Assembly (NCBI GenBank): GCA_900471525.1
Contig: UCEZ01000056.1
Location: 1 to 64,000, forward strand
From: Hyphomicrobiales bacterium
GTDB lineage: Bacteria; Pseudomonadota; Alphaproteobacteria; Rhizobiales; Rhizobiaceae
Reading direction: 5' to 3'
Length of the DNA stretch: 64,000 nucleotides
In this document: in pieces, positions 1-8,331 of the stretch
Numbering within the stretch: the stretch's first letter is position 1
Layout: every line of letters starts with the position of its first letter
Notes under the pieces: generated by a model
The model's input: only the letters and a program-made list of their open reading frames with translations
Database searches by the model: none
What the model was told of the DNA's origin: nothing
Translations under genes and position numbers: made by a program

Positions 1-107
1 GTATAATGCAGGATGATCATGTCCGGCTTCTGCCCGCCCGCCCGTTCCCCGTGGTTGGGCGAAGGCATGGCGCGCGCGGCAGGATAGTCGCAGGCGAAGT
101 CCGTCAT
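1..107 (-). CDS. N-acetylmuramoyl-L-alanine amidase, AmpD family (N-terminal 35 residues only)
   Basis: The minus strand opens with ATG at 107, which overlaps the TGA of the upstream TerB/J-domain gene (ATGA), and reads 35 codons before the window ends. The peptide contains PSPNHGER followed by KPDMIILHY. This is the conserved start of the Amidase_2 fold (ILHYT strand carrying the first zinc histidine) in rhizobial AmpD-like proteins. Such enzymes cleave the amide between MurNAc and the stem peptide during cell-wall recycling. The overlap implies translational coupling with the gene before it. The remainder of the zinc site (second His, Asp/His) is outside the window, so activity cannot be judged. 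Confidence 0.7.
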   Translation of the reverse strand, partial: MTDFACDYPAARAMPSPNHGERAGGQKPDMIILHY

Positions 108-811
108 GCGGCGCGGCGTTCTTTCTCGATCGCCTCATAGGCGGCATTGAGCTCCGCCATGCGGTCAGTGGCGATCGCATGAAGCTCTTCCGGTACGCCG
201 CGGGCAACCAGCATATCGGGATGGTTTTCCGAAACGAGTACGCGGTAGCGCTTGCGGATGATCGAAAAATCATCCTTCGGCGATACGCCAAGAACCTTGT
301 AGGGGTCTGCGCCTGCGCTGTGCACGTGGCGAGACATGATCTCCTGGAACCGCTTTTCGTCCATGTGGAAGATTTCAGCGACACGCATCAGGAAAGCGAG
401 TTCCTTGTCATGGACGGCACCATCAGACTTGGCAATATGGAAGAGTCCATCGATGATATCCTCCAGCACCGGGCAATTCTGCTCGCAGGAGACGCAGAGA
501 GACGCCAGCTTCTCGGCATAAGCCTCGTAGCCGGCAACGTCCTGACGGGCCAGATTGTAAAGTCTGGCGACATTCCGGGCCTGGTCGTCGGGAAACTTGA
601 AGATGTCGCGGAAGGCGGACACTTCAGCCTCGGTGACGATGCCGTCGGCCTTTGCCATCTTGGCGGACAGCGCGATCATGGCGACGGAGAAAGCCACCTT
701 GCGGCGTGTTTCCGGATCTCCTTCAAACAGCGTCCGGATCGCCTCGACCACGCCTGCAAGCGCATTGCCCGTCGCGGTGACGATGCTGAGGATGCTATCC
801 CAGAATGACAT
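104..811 (-). CDS. TerB-like/J-domain (DjlA-type) protein
   Basis: A 235-residue protein with a short hydrophobic N-terminus, a TerB-like helical domain (about residues 35-135, rich in acidic helices) and a C-terminal J-domain (about 165-235). The J-domain has the diagnostic HPD tripeptide (in ENHPDML) after DPYKVLGVSP. This is the layout of DjlA-type membrane-linked DnaK co-chaperones. I chose ATG at 811 because GGGAAAG lies nine bases upstream. An in-frame ATG at 829 is possible, but residues further upstream look non-coding. It overlaps the AmpD-like gene by four bases. The DnaK partner is a family inference. Confidence 0.8.
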   Translation of the reverse strand: MSFWDSILSIVTATGNALAGVVEAIRTLFEGDPETRRKVAFSVAMIALSAKMAKADGIVTEAEVSAFRDIFKFPDDQARNVARLYNLARQDVAGYEAYAEKLASLCVSCEQNCPVLEDIIDGLFHIAKSDGAVHDKELAFLMRVAEIFHMDEKRFQEIMSRHVHSAGADPYKVLGVSPKDDFSIIRKRYRVLVSENHPDMLVARGVPEELHAIATDRMAELNAAYEAIEKERRAA

Positions 812-1124
812 AGGCACGTTCTTTCCCATGCTAGCTGATCCACGTTGCGTTCGGGAGGCGGCAGCATGGGCAAACGTCCATGCGCGTGTGCAAAGAGGCA
901 GACACAGCGGTGCGGCCGCAATAGGCGGGCAACTCTTGAAGACAGCATGACCAGATGTTGAGGCGGATTGCAAGGCTTCAGACCCGCCGATTCGGTCCAA
1001 ATGACGAATTTGTGATGGCCCCTCACTACTTTCCATTCATCGCCTTGATCCGTCGATCATGCAAATGAATTTGACTTCGAACCCGCCGGGGTGCGAGCGA
1101 AAGTGGCATATTCTCGGAGCTCCC

Positions 1125-2000
1125 ATGCGCATTTCCACCCACCCGCAGGCCATGGGCATGGCGCTTGGCCTGATCGGCGTCACCATCTTCGGCGCGACGC
1201 TACCGATGACGCATATCGCCCTTGGTGGCTTTTCGCCCTTCTTCATCACTTTCGGCCGCGCCGTCATCGCCTCGATGGCCGCAGGCCTGACGCTGTTGCT
1301 GCTCGGCAAGCGCTGGCCGAAAGGACAGGGCGCAATGCTGCTCGGGGCCGGCATCTGCGTCGTCTACGGTTTTCCGATCTTCTCCACGACAGCGATGCAG
1401 ACCATCCCGGCAAGCCATGGCGGCGTCATTCTCGGCTTGCTGCCGCTCCTGACCTCGATCTTCGCAGCGCTCGTCGATGGCGAACGACCAGGCCCGGCAT
1501 TCTGGGCCTATGGCCTCGCCGGTGCCGCCCTTGTGGTTTTCTTCTCCATCCGCGAAAGCGGCTTTCATCTGCAGGCAGGCGATGTCTGGCTGTTTCTCGC
1601 TGCCATCACGGCTTCGCTCGGCTATGTTCTGTCGGCCAAGGTGTCTCGGATCATCCCGGGCTGGGAAGTGATCTCCTGGGCGCTCGTCATCACCGCACCG
1701 CTGTCACTTGTCGCCACCCTGCTGGTCATGGCGAATGGCGTTCATGCCCCGACCAGCGCCGAACTGGGCGCCCTCTCCTATCTCGGTCTGATGTCGATGT
1801 TCGGCGGCTTCGTCTTCTGGAATGCTGGCCTGGCGCTCGGTGGTATCGCCCGTGTGGCGCAGGTGCAGTTGTTGCAGACTTTCGTCACCCTCGCCGTATC
1901 GGCCGTGTTGCTGGGTGAAGTGATCAGTCCGGCGACGATCAGCTTTGCGGTCGCTGTTGCACTCGTCGTCTGGCTCGGACGCAAGGCGCGCATCGCCTGA
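1125..2000 (+). CDS. EamA/DMT-family transporter
   Basis: A 291-residue integral membrane protein with about ten hydrophobic segments arranged as two EamA repeats (starting near GLIGVTIFGATLP and again near the SLGYVLSAKVSRI segment). This is the drug/metabolite transporter fold, usually an exporter of metabolites or amino acids; the substrate cannot be read from sequence. ATG at 1125 is preceded by CGGAG and begins just before the first membrane segment. An upstream ATG at 1059 would add a polar, poorly conserved tail. It stands alone, with pfp about 100 bases downstream. It is one of three DMT transporters in the window. Confidence 0.8.
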   Translation: MRISTHPQAMGMALGLIGVTIFGATLPMTHIALGGFSPFFITFGRAVIASMAAGLTLLLLGKRWPKGQGAMLLGAGICVVYGFPIFSTTAMQTIPASHGGVILGLLPLLTSIFAALVDGERPGPAFWAYGLAGAALVVFFSIRESGFHLQAGDVWLFLAAITASLGYVLSAKVSRIIPGWEVISWALVITAPLSLVATLLVMANGVHAPTSAELGALSYLGLMSMFGGFVFWNAGLALGGIARVAQVQLLQTFVTLAVSAVLLGEVISPATISFAVAVALVVWLGRKARIA

Positions 2001-2020
2001 GGCATCCCTCCCGGCTTGAC

Positions 2021-2033
2021 TGACATCATGTCA
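2021..2033. promoter_or_regulatory. Short palindrome in the pfp leader
   Basis: TGACAT-C-ATGTCA is a perfect 6-bp inverted repeat about 70 bases before pfp. It lies immediately after TTGAC, which could serve as a -35 element. It could be an operator, but arms this short also arise by chance, and no regulator gene is adjacent. Confidence 0.25.
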
Positions 2034-2101
2034 TTTAACTTCCATGGGAATTGCGCTAGAGAGACCTCGAACGATCTTGCCGAAATCCCGAGGAGGAATC
2101 C

Positions 2102-3316
2102 ATGGCCAAACAGAAAGTTGCAATGCTGACCGCAGGTGGGCTCGCGCCCTGCTTGTCTTCCGCTGTCGGTGGCCTGATCGAACGCTATACCGACATTGCG
2201 CCGGATATCGAACTGGTTGCCTACCGCTCCGGTTATCAGGGTCTGCTTCTCGCCGACCGCATCGAAATCACCCGCGGTATGCGGGAGAAAGCCCATATCC
2301 TTCACCGCCATGGCGGTTCGCCGATCGGCAACAGCCGCGTCAAGCTCACCAACACCGCGGATTGCGTCAAGCGCGGCCTCGTCAAGGAAGGCCAGAACCC
2401 GCTTCGTGTCGCAGCAGAGCGCCTCGCTTCCGATGGAATCACTATCCTGCACACGATCGGCGGCGACGACACCAACACGACGGCGGCAGATCTCGCCGCC
2501 TACCTCGGCGCAAACGGCTACGACCTCACCGTGGTCGGCCTGCCGAAGACCGTCGATAATGACGTCGTTCCGATTCGCCAGTCGCTCGGCGCCTGGACAG
2601 CAGCCGAATACGGCGCGAAATTCTTCGACAATGTCAGCAACGAACAGAGCGCAGCGCCGCGCACCCTGGTCGTCCATGAAGTCATGGGCCGCCATTGCGG
2701 CTGGCTCACCGCCGCGACGGCCCGCGCCTACATCCAACATATCGACGACAGGGAATTCGTCGACGGCTTCATGATGAACCGGCAGATGAAGAACATCGAT
2801 GGCCTCTATCTGCCCGAGACCGCGTTCAACCTCGAAGCCGAGGCCGCCCGCCTGCGCGCCACGATGGACAAGACAGGCTTCGTAACGCTGTTCGTCTCCG
2901 AAGGTGCCTGCCTCGACGCGGTCGTTGCCGAACGCGAGGCCGCCGGTGAATCCGTCAAGCGCGACGCCTTCGGCCATGTCAAAATCGACACGATCAACGT
3001 CGGCGGCTGGTTCTCCAAGCAGTTCGCTGCCCTTCTTGGTGCCGAACGCTCGATGGTCCAGAAGTCCGGCTACTACGCCCGCTCCGCTCCTGCCAACGCC
3101 GATGACCTGCGCCTCATCCAGGGAATGGTGGATCTCGCAGTCGAAAGCGCCCTCAACAAGGTTTCCGGCGTCACCGGCCACGACGAAGACCAGGGCGGCA
3201 AGCTTAGGACCATCGAGTTCCCGCGCATTCGCGGCGGTAAGCACTTCGATACTTCGGTGAAGTGGTTCGGCGAGGTCATGGACGTCATCGGACAGAAATG
3301 GTCTGCGGCATCCTGA
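2102..3316 (+). CDS. pfp: Pyrophosphate--fructose-6-phosphate 1-phosphotransferase
   Basis: A 404-residue phosphofructokinase family enzyme catalysing the reversible phosphorylation of fructose-6-phosphate with pyrophosphate. The nucleotide/PPi motif is GGDDTN (residues about 120-125). The second Asp of GGDD is the hallmark of PPi-dependent rather than ATP-dependent enzymes. PKTVDND (catalytic Asp and PPi-specific Lys) and MGRHCGW (sugar-phosphate binding) are also intact. The start follows a strong AGGAGG eight bases upstream. Rhizobia commonly use this enzyme in place of, or alongside, ATP-PFK. The gene appears monocistronic, followed by an inverted repeat before the LysE-family gene. Confidence 0.93.
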   Translation: MAKQKVAMLTAGGLAPCLSSAVGGLIERYTDIAPDIELVAYRSGYQGLLLADRIEITRGMREKAHILHRHGGSPIGNSRVKLTNTADCVKRGLVKEGQNPLRVAAERLASDGITILHTIGGDDTNTTAADLAAYLGANGYDLTVVGLPKTVDNDVVPIRQSLGAWTAAEYGAKFFDNVSNEQSAAPRTLVVHEVMGRHCGWLTAATARAYIQHIDDREFVDGFMMNRQMKNIDGLYLPETAFNLEAEAARLRATMDKTGFVTLFVSEGACLDAVVAEREAAGESVKRDAFGHVKIDTINVGGWFSKQFAALLGAERSMVQKSGYYARSAPANADDLRLIQGMVDLAVESALNKVSGVTGHDEDQGGKLRTIEFPRIRGGKHFDTSVKWFGEVMDVIGQKWSAAS

Positions 3317-3339
3317 TTCTCTCCTGACAGGGCCTATTG

Positions 3340-3395
3340 ACGGCTCCGTTTGCACATGGCTTCCTCGATAGAAGACCACGTTCAAACGGAGCCGT
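3340..3395 (+). promoter_or_regulatory. Inverted repeat covering the LysE-family ribosome binding site
   Basis: ACGGCTCCGTTTG (3340-3352) is the exact reverse complement of CAAACGGAGCCGT (3383-3395), with a 30-base loop. The right arm contains GGAG, the Shine-Dalgarno of the gene starting at 3400. The hairpin could therefore mask translation initiation, or help end pfp transcription (GTTTTC follows it). Which role applies is inference. Confidence 0.55.
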
Positions 3396-3399
3396 TTTC

Positions 3400-4035
3400 A
3401 TGTCGATCGAACACTGGCTGGCCTTCGTTGCCGCCTCCTCCATACTGCTCGCGATTCCAGGCCCGACCATTCTTCTGGTCATCTCCTATGCGCTTGGGCA
3501 CGGACGCAAGGTTGCGAGTGCGACTGTTGCCGGTGTTGCACTCGGCGATTTCACTGCAATGACGGCCTCGATGCTCGGCCTCGGTGCACTGCTGGCCACC
3601 TCGGCTGCGATCTTCACCGTTTTGAAATGGGTCGGTGCCGCCTATCTGATCTGGCTCGGCATCAAGCTTTGGCGCGCGCCGATCGCCTTCGAGGATGCGG
3701 ATGGCACCATGTCCGTGCCGGTCGAACGGCCAATGCGGATTTTCCTGCACACCTATATTGTCACCGCGCTCAACCCGAAAAGCATCGTCTTCTTCGTCGC
3801 CTTCCTGCCGCAGTTTCTCGATCTCAGCCGCCCGCTGTTCAATCAGATGCTGATCTTCGAAACGACCTTCCTGGTGCTCGCCACCGTCAATGCGACGACC
3901 TACGCGCTGATGGCATCGGCAGCACGCAAGACGATTCGAAAGCCGAAGATTCAGGCCATCGTCAACCGCACCGGAGGGTCCCTTTTGATCGGCGCGGGCC
4001 TTCTGACAGCGGGCCTCCGGCGCGCCGGTGCCTGA
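3400..4035 (+). CDS. LysE/RhtB-family amino-acid exporter
   Basis: A 211-residue membrane protein with about six hydrophobic segments and the LysE-family N-terminal signature AIPGPTILLV near residue 20, followed by a G-rich, basic cytoplasmic turn (GHGRK). The family exports amino acids or homoserine lactone-like compounds; specificity is not visible. ATG at 3400 has GGAG eight bases upstream. That GGAG lies inside a 13-bp inverted repeat, suggesting a structured leader. It appears to be transcribed alone. The C-terminus near 4035 is followed by about 115 bases of non-coding sequence. Confidence 0.85.
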   Translation: MSIEHWLAFVAASSILLAIPGPTILLVISYALGHGRKVASATVAGVALGDFTAMTASMLGLGALLATSAAIFTVLKWVGAAYLIWLGIKLWRAPIAFEDADGTMSVPVERPMRIFLHTYIVTALNPKSIVFFVAFLPQFLDLSRPLFNQMLIFETTFLVLATVNATTYALMASAARKTIRKPKIQAIVNRTGGSLLIGAGLLTAGLRRAGA

Positions 4036-4151
4036 AAAGGCGTCGCGTGCTTGCGGTTCCTTGGCCCATAGGTTAATGAAGATTTGCGCATGGCAGCTTC
4101 TGGCTGCTGATTTGCAGGGGCTGTGGGGCCTGGCAGCACGAAAGCGACAGC

Positions 4152-5123
4152 ATGGCTAATTTCCGTTTTTCCGTTTCAAAACCGGCTGTTACGGCCTGCG
4201 CTCTGATTTCGGCATCGCTTGTCGGCGGTTGTTCGAGCGTCGAGCGAACGCCGATGGAACAGTTGATGGCGGTGCAGACGGTGACGCCGCTGCCGAAGCC
4301 TGGAACGGAAATGACGGCTTACGCTCTGCCGACCCCCGATGGCGCCGCGACCACGACCGCAGCAGCGCTTGCGGCCGAAACAGCCATGATGAAGCCCGGC
4401 GAGACCGCAGCGACTGAGGTCGCCTTTGTCAATCAGGGTGGAACAGCGGCTACGCCAGCAGTCTCCGCAACCAATGCACTTGTGACACCGCAAGCCTCGG
4501 CGACCGCCCAGGCTGCAACGCCCGTCGCACTGCCAGAAACGGCCAATGCACTGGTATCGGCCAATGCAACCCGCTCTCCGGAAATCCCGGAAGGCATGGT
4601 GATGGCAGCGATGGAATCGGATTTCGACACCGGCGAACCTGTCGGTCTGGAAACACTGGTTGCCAAGCGCATGATCGTTCCGATGCCCAAGCCTTCGATC
4701 GGCGCAACCGCCTTTGCGATGGCCAAAAACATCCCGGCCTCCCTGGGTATCGTCGAGAAGCCGACAAGCTCGCGTCCGGAACTCGACCGGCTGATTGCCT
4801 ACTACGCAAAACTCAACAATATTCCGGAAGAACTGGTCCACCGTGTCGTCAAGCGCGAGAGCACCTATAATCCGCGCGCCTATCACGCCGGCAACTACGG
4901 CCTGATGCAGATTCGCTACAACACGGCCAGGGGCCTTGGTTATGAAGGCCCGGCGGAAGGCCTCTTCGATGCCGAAACCAATCTGAAATATGCGACGAAA
5001 TATCTGGCCGGCGCCTGGATGGTGGCCGACAACCAGAACGACGGCGCCGTCAAGCTCTATGCCAGTGGTTACTACTACCACGCCAAGCGCAAAGGCCTGC
5101 TCGAAACCCTGGGCATGAAGTAG
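4152..5123 (+). CDS. Lipoprotein lytic transglycosylase (SLT domain)
   Basis: A 323-residue protein. The N-terminus is a lipoprotein signal with lipobox LVGGC (Cys27). It is followed by a long low-complexity Ala/Thr/Pro-rich linker (about residues 30-200) and a C-terminal SLT/goose-lysozyme domain. The domain contains VVKRES, with the catalytic Glu, then GNYGLMQIRYNTAR and a final LKYATKYLAG helix. It should cleave the MurNAc-GlcNAc bond of peptidoglycan from the outer membrane or periplasm. The linker would let the domain reach the sacculus. A strong hairpin terminator follows directly and overlaps the end of the convergent gene. Confidence 0.88.
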   Translation: MANFRFSVSKPAVTACALISASLVGGCSSVERTPMEQLMAVQTVTPLPKPGTEMTAYALPTPDGAATTTAAALAAETAMMKPGETAATEVAFVNQGGTAATPAVSATNALVTPQASATAQAATPVALPETANALVSANATRSPEIPEGMVMAAMESDFDTGEPVGLETLVAKRMIVPMPKPSIGATAFAMAKNIPASLGIVEKPTSSRPELDRLIAYYAKLNNIPEELVHRVVKRESTYNPRAYHAGNYGLMQIRYNTARGLGYEGPAEGLFDAETNLKYATKYLAGAWMVADNQNDGAVKLYASGYYYHAKRKGLLETLGMK

Positions 5124-5156
5124 GTCCCGCGACCCCTTCTCTTTGAATTTCCGGTT

Positions 5157-5190
5157 TAGAGGCGGTCAGTTGACCGCCTCTATTATTTTG
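5157..5190 (+). terminator. Rho-independent terminator of the transglycosylase gene
   Basis: A near-perfect 12-bp stem (TAGAGGCGGTCA paired with TGACCGCCTCTA) with a short loop is followed on the plus strand by TTATTTT. The stem includes the stop codon of the convergent serine hydrolase gene, so this signal overlaps coding sequence on the other strand. Confidence 0.75.
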
Positions 5191-6515
5191 GCCTCCAGCT
5201 GGCGCACGTCGTAACCGCTGCGCGAAGGTGTCAATCCAAGGCGGACAACGGCAAGCTCCAGCGACGGCACCAGCATCACCGTCTGTCCATCATGCCCCTG
5301 CAGCCAGTAGGCGTCGGCGGGCAACGGTGGGCCGCCGTCATTGCCGAACTTGGTCCAGACCTGCCCTGCCCCGTAACGACCGCCGGATGCCTTTGTCGGG
5401 GTGCGCATGAAACCGACGAAATCCTCCGGCAGAAGCTGTTCGCCGTTCCAGCTGCCGTTCTGCAGCAGGAAGAGGCCGAACCGGGCCCAGTCCCGCGCGG
5501 TCGCATACATGTAGGAGGAGCCGACAAAGGTGCCATGCGCATCCGGCTCCAGCACCGCGCTGGTCATGCCGAGCGGCCGAAACAGCGCGGCACGCGGAAA
5601 GGTCAGGGCTTCGCGGACACTGCCGAACGTGTCCATCCAGAGGCGGGACAGAATGGTCGACGTGCCGCTGGAATAGCTGAAACGTTCGCCAGGCTTTGCC
5701 TCCAGCGGTTTGGCGGCCGAGAAATCGGCCATGTCGCCTTCGAGGTAAAGCATGCGCGTGACGTCGGTCACGTCGCCATAATCCTCGTTGAACTGAAGCC
5801 CGCTCTGCATCGCCATCAGATCGGCGAGCTTGATCTGGCTGCGCGGGTCGTTGCGCCATTGCGGTAGAAGCTCCGTGCGGTCGAGCGCCATCTGCCCGTC
5901 CCTGATGCGCAAGCCTATCAGGGCAGCCGTCACCGACTTGGTCATGGACCAGCCGAGCAGCGGCGTGGCGCTGTTGAACCCCTCGCCATAGTTTTCCGCG
6001 ACGATCTTGCCGTTCTTGACGACGACGATCGCACGCATTCCGGGACCGGCAAGCTGCGGATCGGTCAAAAGCGTCTGGACCGCAGGATTAACGGCTGTAC
6101 CGCTGCCGTCCGGCCAGGGCTTTCCTTCGTCAGATTGCGGCGACCGGCGGCGAAGCTGCCTGTTGCCGGGAAACGCCGCGAACTCGCCTTGAGTAACGTT
6201 GGTGCATCCAAGACCTTCACGGTAGATCGCATGACCTGGAGCGGCAAATCCGAACATGCGGGCGGTGACCGTCTTGCGGGTTTCATCGACCGATATGCGC
6301 ACAAGGCGCAACAGAGGATGTCCCGGCGCCTGCACGTCCTCGGCGAGCACGGTATTGGCGTCCCTGCCGGCCACGAAGACGTTGGAGCAGACGATCTTGG
6401 CCGCATAGCCGTCGCCGACGCGCAACAGTTCGGGCGGCAAGACGACAAGCCACCCGACTACGGCCGCAATAGCGACCGACACCGAGCCCGGGAGCCACAA
6501 CCATTTTCTGCGCAT
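5166..6515 (-). CDS. Serine hydrolase, beta-lactamase/penicillin-binding-protein-like
   Basis: A 449-residue protein with an N-terminal membrane anchor (hydrophobic segment about residues 5-25). The beta-lactamase fold has the SxxK motif as SMTK (in GWSMTKS), a YSS motif in FSYSSGTS instead of YxN, and a late HDGQ segment in place of KTG. This is the layout of the class C-like/6-aminohexanoate-dimer-hydrolase group; substrates may be esters or short peptides rather than beta-lactams. ATG at 6515 has AGGGG upstream; an ATG 45 bases earlier lacks a good ribosome binding site. Convergent with the lytic transglycosylase, whose terminator overlaps its 3' end. Confidence 0.8.
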   Translation of the reverse strand: MRRKWLWLPGSVSVAIAAVVGWLVVLPPELLRVGDGYAAKIVCSNVFVAGRDANTVLAEDVQAPGHPLLRLVRISVDETRKTVTARMFGFAAPGHAIYREGLGCTNVTQGEFAAFPGNRQLRRRSPQSDEGKPWPDGSGTAVNPAVQTLLTDPQLAGPGMRAIVVVKNGKIVAENYGEGFNSATPLLGWSMTKSVTAALIGLRIRDGQMALDRTELLPQWRNDPRSQIKLADLMAMQSGLQFNEDYGDVTDVTRMLYLEGDMADFSAAKPLEAKPGERFSYSSGTSTILSRLWMDTFGSVREALTFPRAALFRPLGMTSAVLEPDAHGTFVGSSYMYATARDWARFGLFLLQNGSWNGEQLLPEDFVGFMRTPTKASGGRYGAGQVWTKFGNDGGPPLPADAYWLQGHDGQTVMLVPSLELAVVRLGLTPSRSGYDVRQLEAKIIEAVN

Positions 6516-6607
6516 ACGCACCGCCCCTGCTTCGCTACGGCCACCAAAACAGGATTTCACGCATTTAGGAAGGCTTTATGGCAATCACTTTGGTGCGAGA
6601 AATGTTT

Positions 6608-8185
6608 CTAACCTATTGATCGCACCGCGAGCTTTCCCGGTTCTCTTTGAAGAATGGTGAAGGCGTCCGCTGCCGATACCGGCCTGGATATCAGGAATCC
6701 CTGTGCTTCCGAAGCTCCAAGCGCCCGCACGAACTCCATCTGCCCCTCGGTTTCGATTCCCTCAATGGTCGTCGAGACCTGGAACGTGTTTCCGAGTTGC
6801 AGAATGATATCGACAATTTCGGCATCACGCGGGTTGCCGAGCATCGATTTGGTGAAGGAGCGGTCGACCTTGAGCTGGTCGAGCGGAAAACGCCTCAGAT
6901 TGTTGATAGACGAAAAACCGATGCCGAAGTCATCAAGGGCTATGCGCACGCCATGGGCGCGAAGCTCGGTCAGACTTTCGCTGATCACGGCGGCATCAAC
7001 GTGGAAGATTGATTCGGTCACCTCGATGGTCAATCGGCCGGGGGCAAGCCCGGCTTCGGCAAGGCACGCCTTCACATGCGGAACGAAAGCCCGGTCCTTG
7101 AACTGGTCGCCCGCGACATTGACGGCAACGCCGGTGGGTGCCGGCCAGCGGGCGGCCTCCAGGCAGGCGGTTTTCAGGACCCAATTGCCGATCGGCAAGA
7201 TCAGGCCGGTCTTTTCGGCCGCACCGATGAAATGATCCGGCGGAATAATGCCTTTTTCGGGATGGCGCCAGCGGATCAGTGCTTCGAAGGACCGGATCGC
7301 CCGGCTTTCGATACCGACGATCGGCTGGTATTCCAGAAAGAATTCACCGGCCGCCAGGGCGCGGGAAAGATCATACTCGATTTCCCCCTTCCGCGTTGCC
7401 TCCGCAGCCATATCGGGCTCGTACACCACATGGCTGTTGCCGGCGATTTCCTTGGCCTTGTAGAGTGCCAGGTCGGCGCGCTTGAGCACGGCCGATATCG
7501 ACCGGTCATCCGGTTCGACAAAGGCGACGCCAATGCTGCCGCCAGTCCAGAATTGCGCATTGGAAAGTTGGAAGGGCTCTGAAAACAGACTTTTGATGGT
7601 GGCGCAGATGTCGTCGATTTTACCGTCAGACGGCGAACCGGCAACCACGATGACGAATTCATCGCCCCCCAACCGGTAGATGGTCGCCATACCCGACATG
7701 GCCTGGATCAGTCTTCTGCCGAGCGCAATAAGCAATTCGTCGCCGGCATCGTGCCCCATCGAATCGTTGACGAACTTGAAGCGATCAAGGTCGAGCATGA
7801 GAAGCGCGGTGCGGCCGGCCGGCATCGTTCCTGTGGATAACAGTTCGCGAAGATCGCGCTCAAGGGCAAAACGATTGGCAATACCGGTCAATTGATCGGT
7901 GTGCACGGTGCGCGACAGCTCCTCTTCCGTTTTCCGGCGCAGCTCGAGTTCCTGCATCAGGCGGCTTCGCGCACGTCCTCCCTGATAGAAAAGCGCGCCA
8001 CAGATAAGCGGCATCAGGACGACGACGACGGAAGCGGACGTGGGCGTGCCGCTGCCCCAAAGCCCGTGGACGCCGTCGTTTACTCTGTCATAAAAAATGC
8101 AAAATACCGGAAACAACGCCCCGATCACCGCGCCCGCTGCAGCATACCGCTGCTCCGGCCTCGGCAGAAAAGCCTTTAACATCAT
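6608..8185 (-). CDS. GGDEF-EAL bifunctional cyclic-di-GMP protein
   Basis: A 525-residue membrane protein with two N-terminal hydrophobic segments (about 17-32 and 50-68), a short coiled helix, a GGDEF domain (about 92-250) and an EAL domain (about 270-515). The GGDEF motif RLGGDEF (173-177) is intact, with no RxxD inhibitory site directly ahead of it. The EAL site is also intact: EAL at 301-303, EVTES, LDDFG at 417-421 and LKVDRSF. Both diguanylate cyclase and phosphodiesterase activities are therefore possible. The start at 8185 (tandem ATGs, GGGGCG upstream) is preferred to 8236. The leader contains a short ATGTTAG/CTAACAT inverted repeat. No sensory domain other than the membrane segments is visible. 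Confidence 0.9.
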   Translation of the reverse strand: MMLKAFLPRPEQRYAAAGAVIGALFPVFCIFYDRVNDGVHGLWGSGTPTSASVVVVLMPLICGALFYQGGRARSRLMQELELRRKTEEELSRTVHTDQLTGIANRFALERDLRELLSTGTMPAGRTALLMLDLDRFKFVNDSMGHDAGDELLIALGRRLIQAMSGMATIYRLGGDEFVIVVAGSPSDGKIDDICATIKSLFSEPFQLSNAQFWTGGSIGVAFVEPDDRSISAVLKRADLALYKAKEIAGNSHVVYEPDMAAEATRKGEIEYDLSRALAAGEFFLEYQPIVGIESRAIRSFEALIRWRHPEKGIIPPDHFIGAAEKTGLILPIGNWVLKTACLEAARWPAPTGVAVNVAGDQFKDRAFVPHVKACLAEAGLAPGRLTIEVTESIFHVDAAVISESLTELRAHGVRIALDDFGIGFSSINNLRRFPLDQLKVDRSFTKSMLGNPRDAEIVDIILQLGNTFQVSTTIEGIETEGQMEFVRALGASEAQGFLISRPVSAADAFTILQREPGKLAVRSIG

Positions 8186-8331
8186 GTTAGCGCCCCGAAA
8201 AAGATGGCTACATCTAACATATACAAACTTAATCAATTCTTATGGATGAGAATTTGTATAAGCCATCCGTCATCAAAGTGTAGCGGACTCGTCTTAGAAG
8301 CTCCTCCAACTTTAACGGATGGCAGGATGAC

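Noticed and set aside
8078-8094. 17-base identity with the RpiR operator region (37343-37359)
   Set aside because: It lies within the coding sequence of the GGDEF-EAL gene, has only one arm of the palindrome, and a match this long is expected by chance fairly often in 64 kb.
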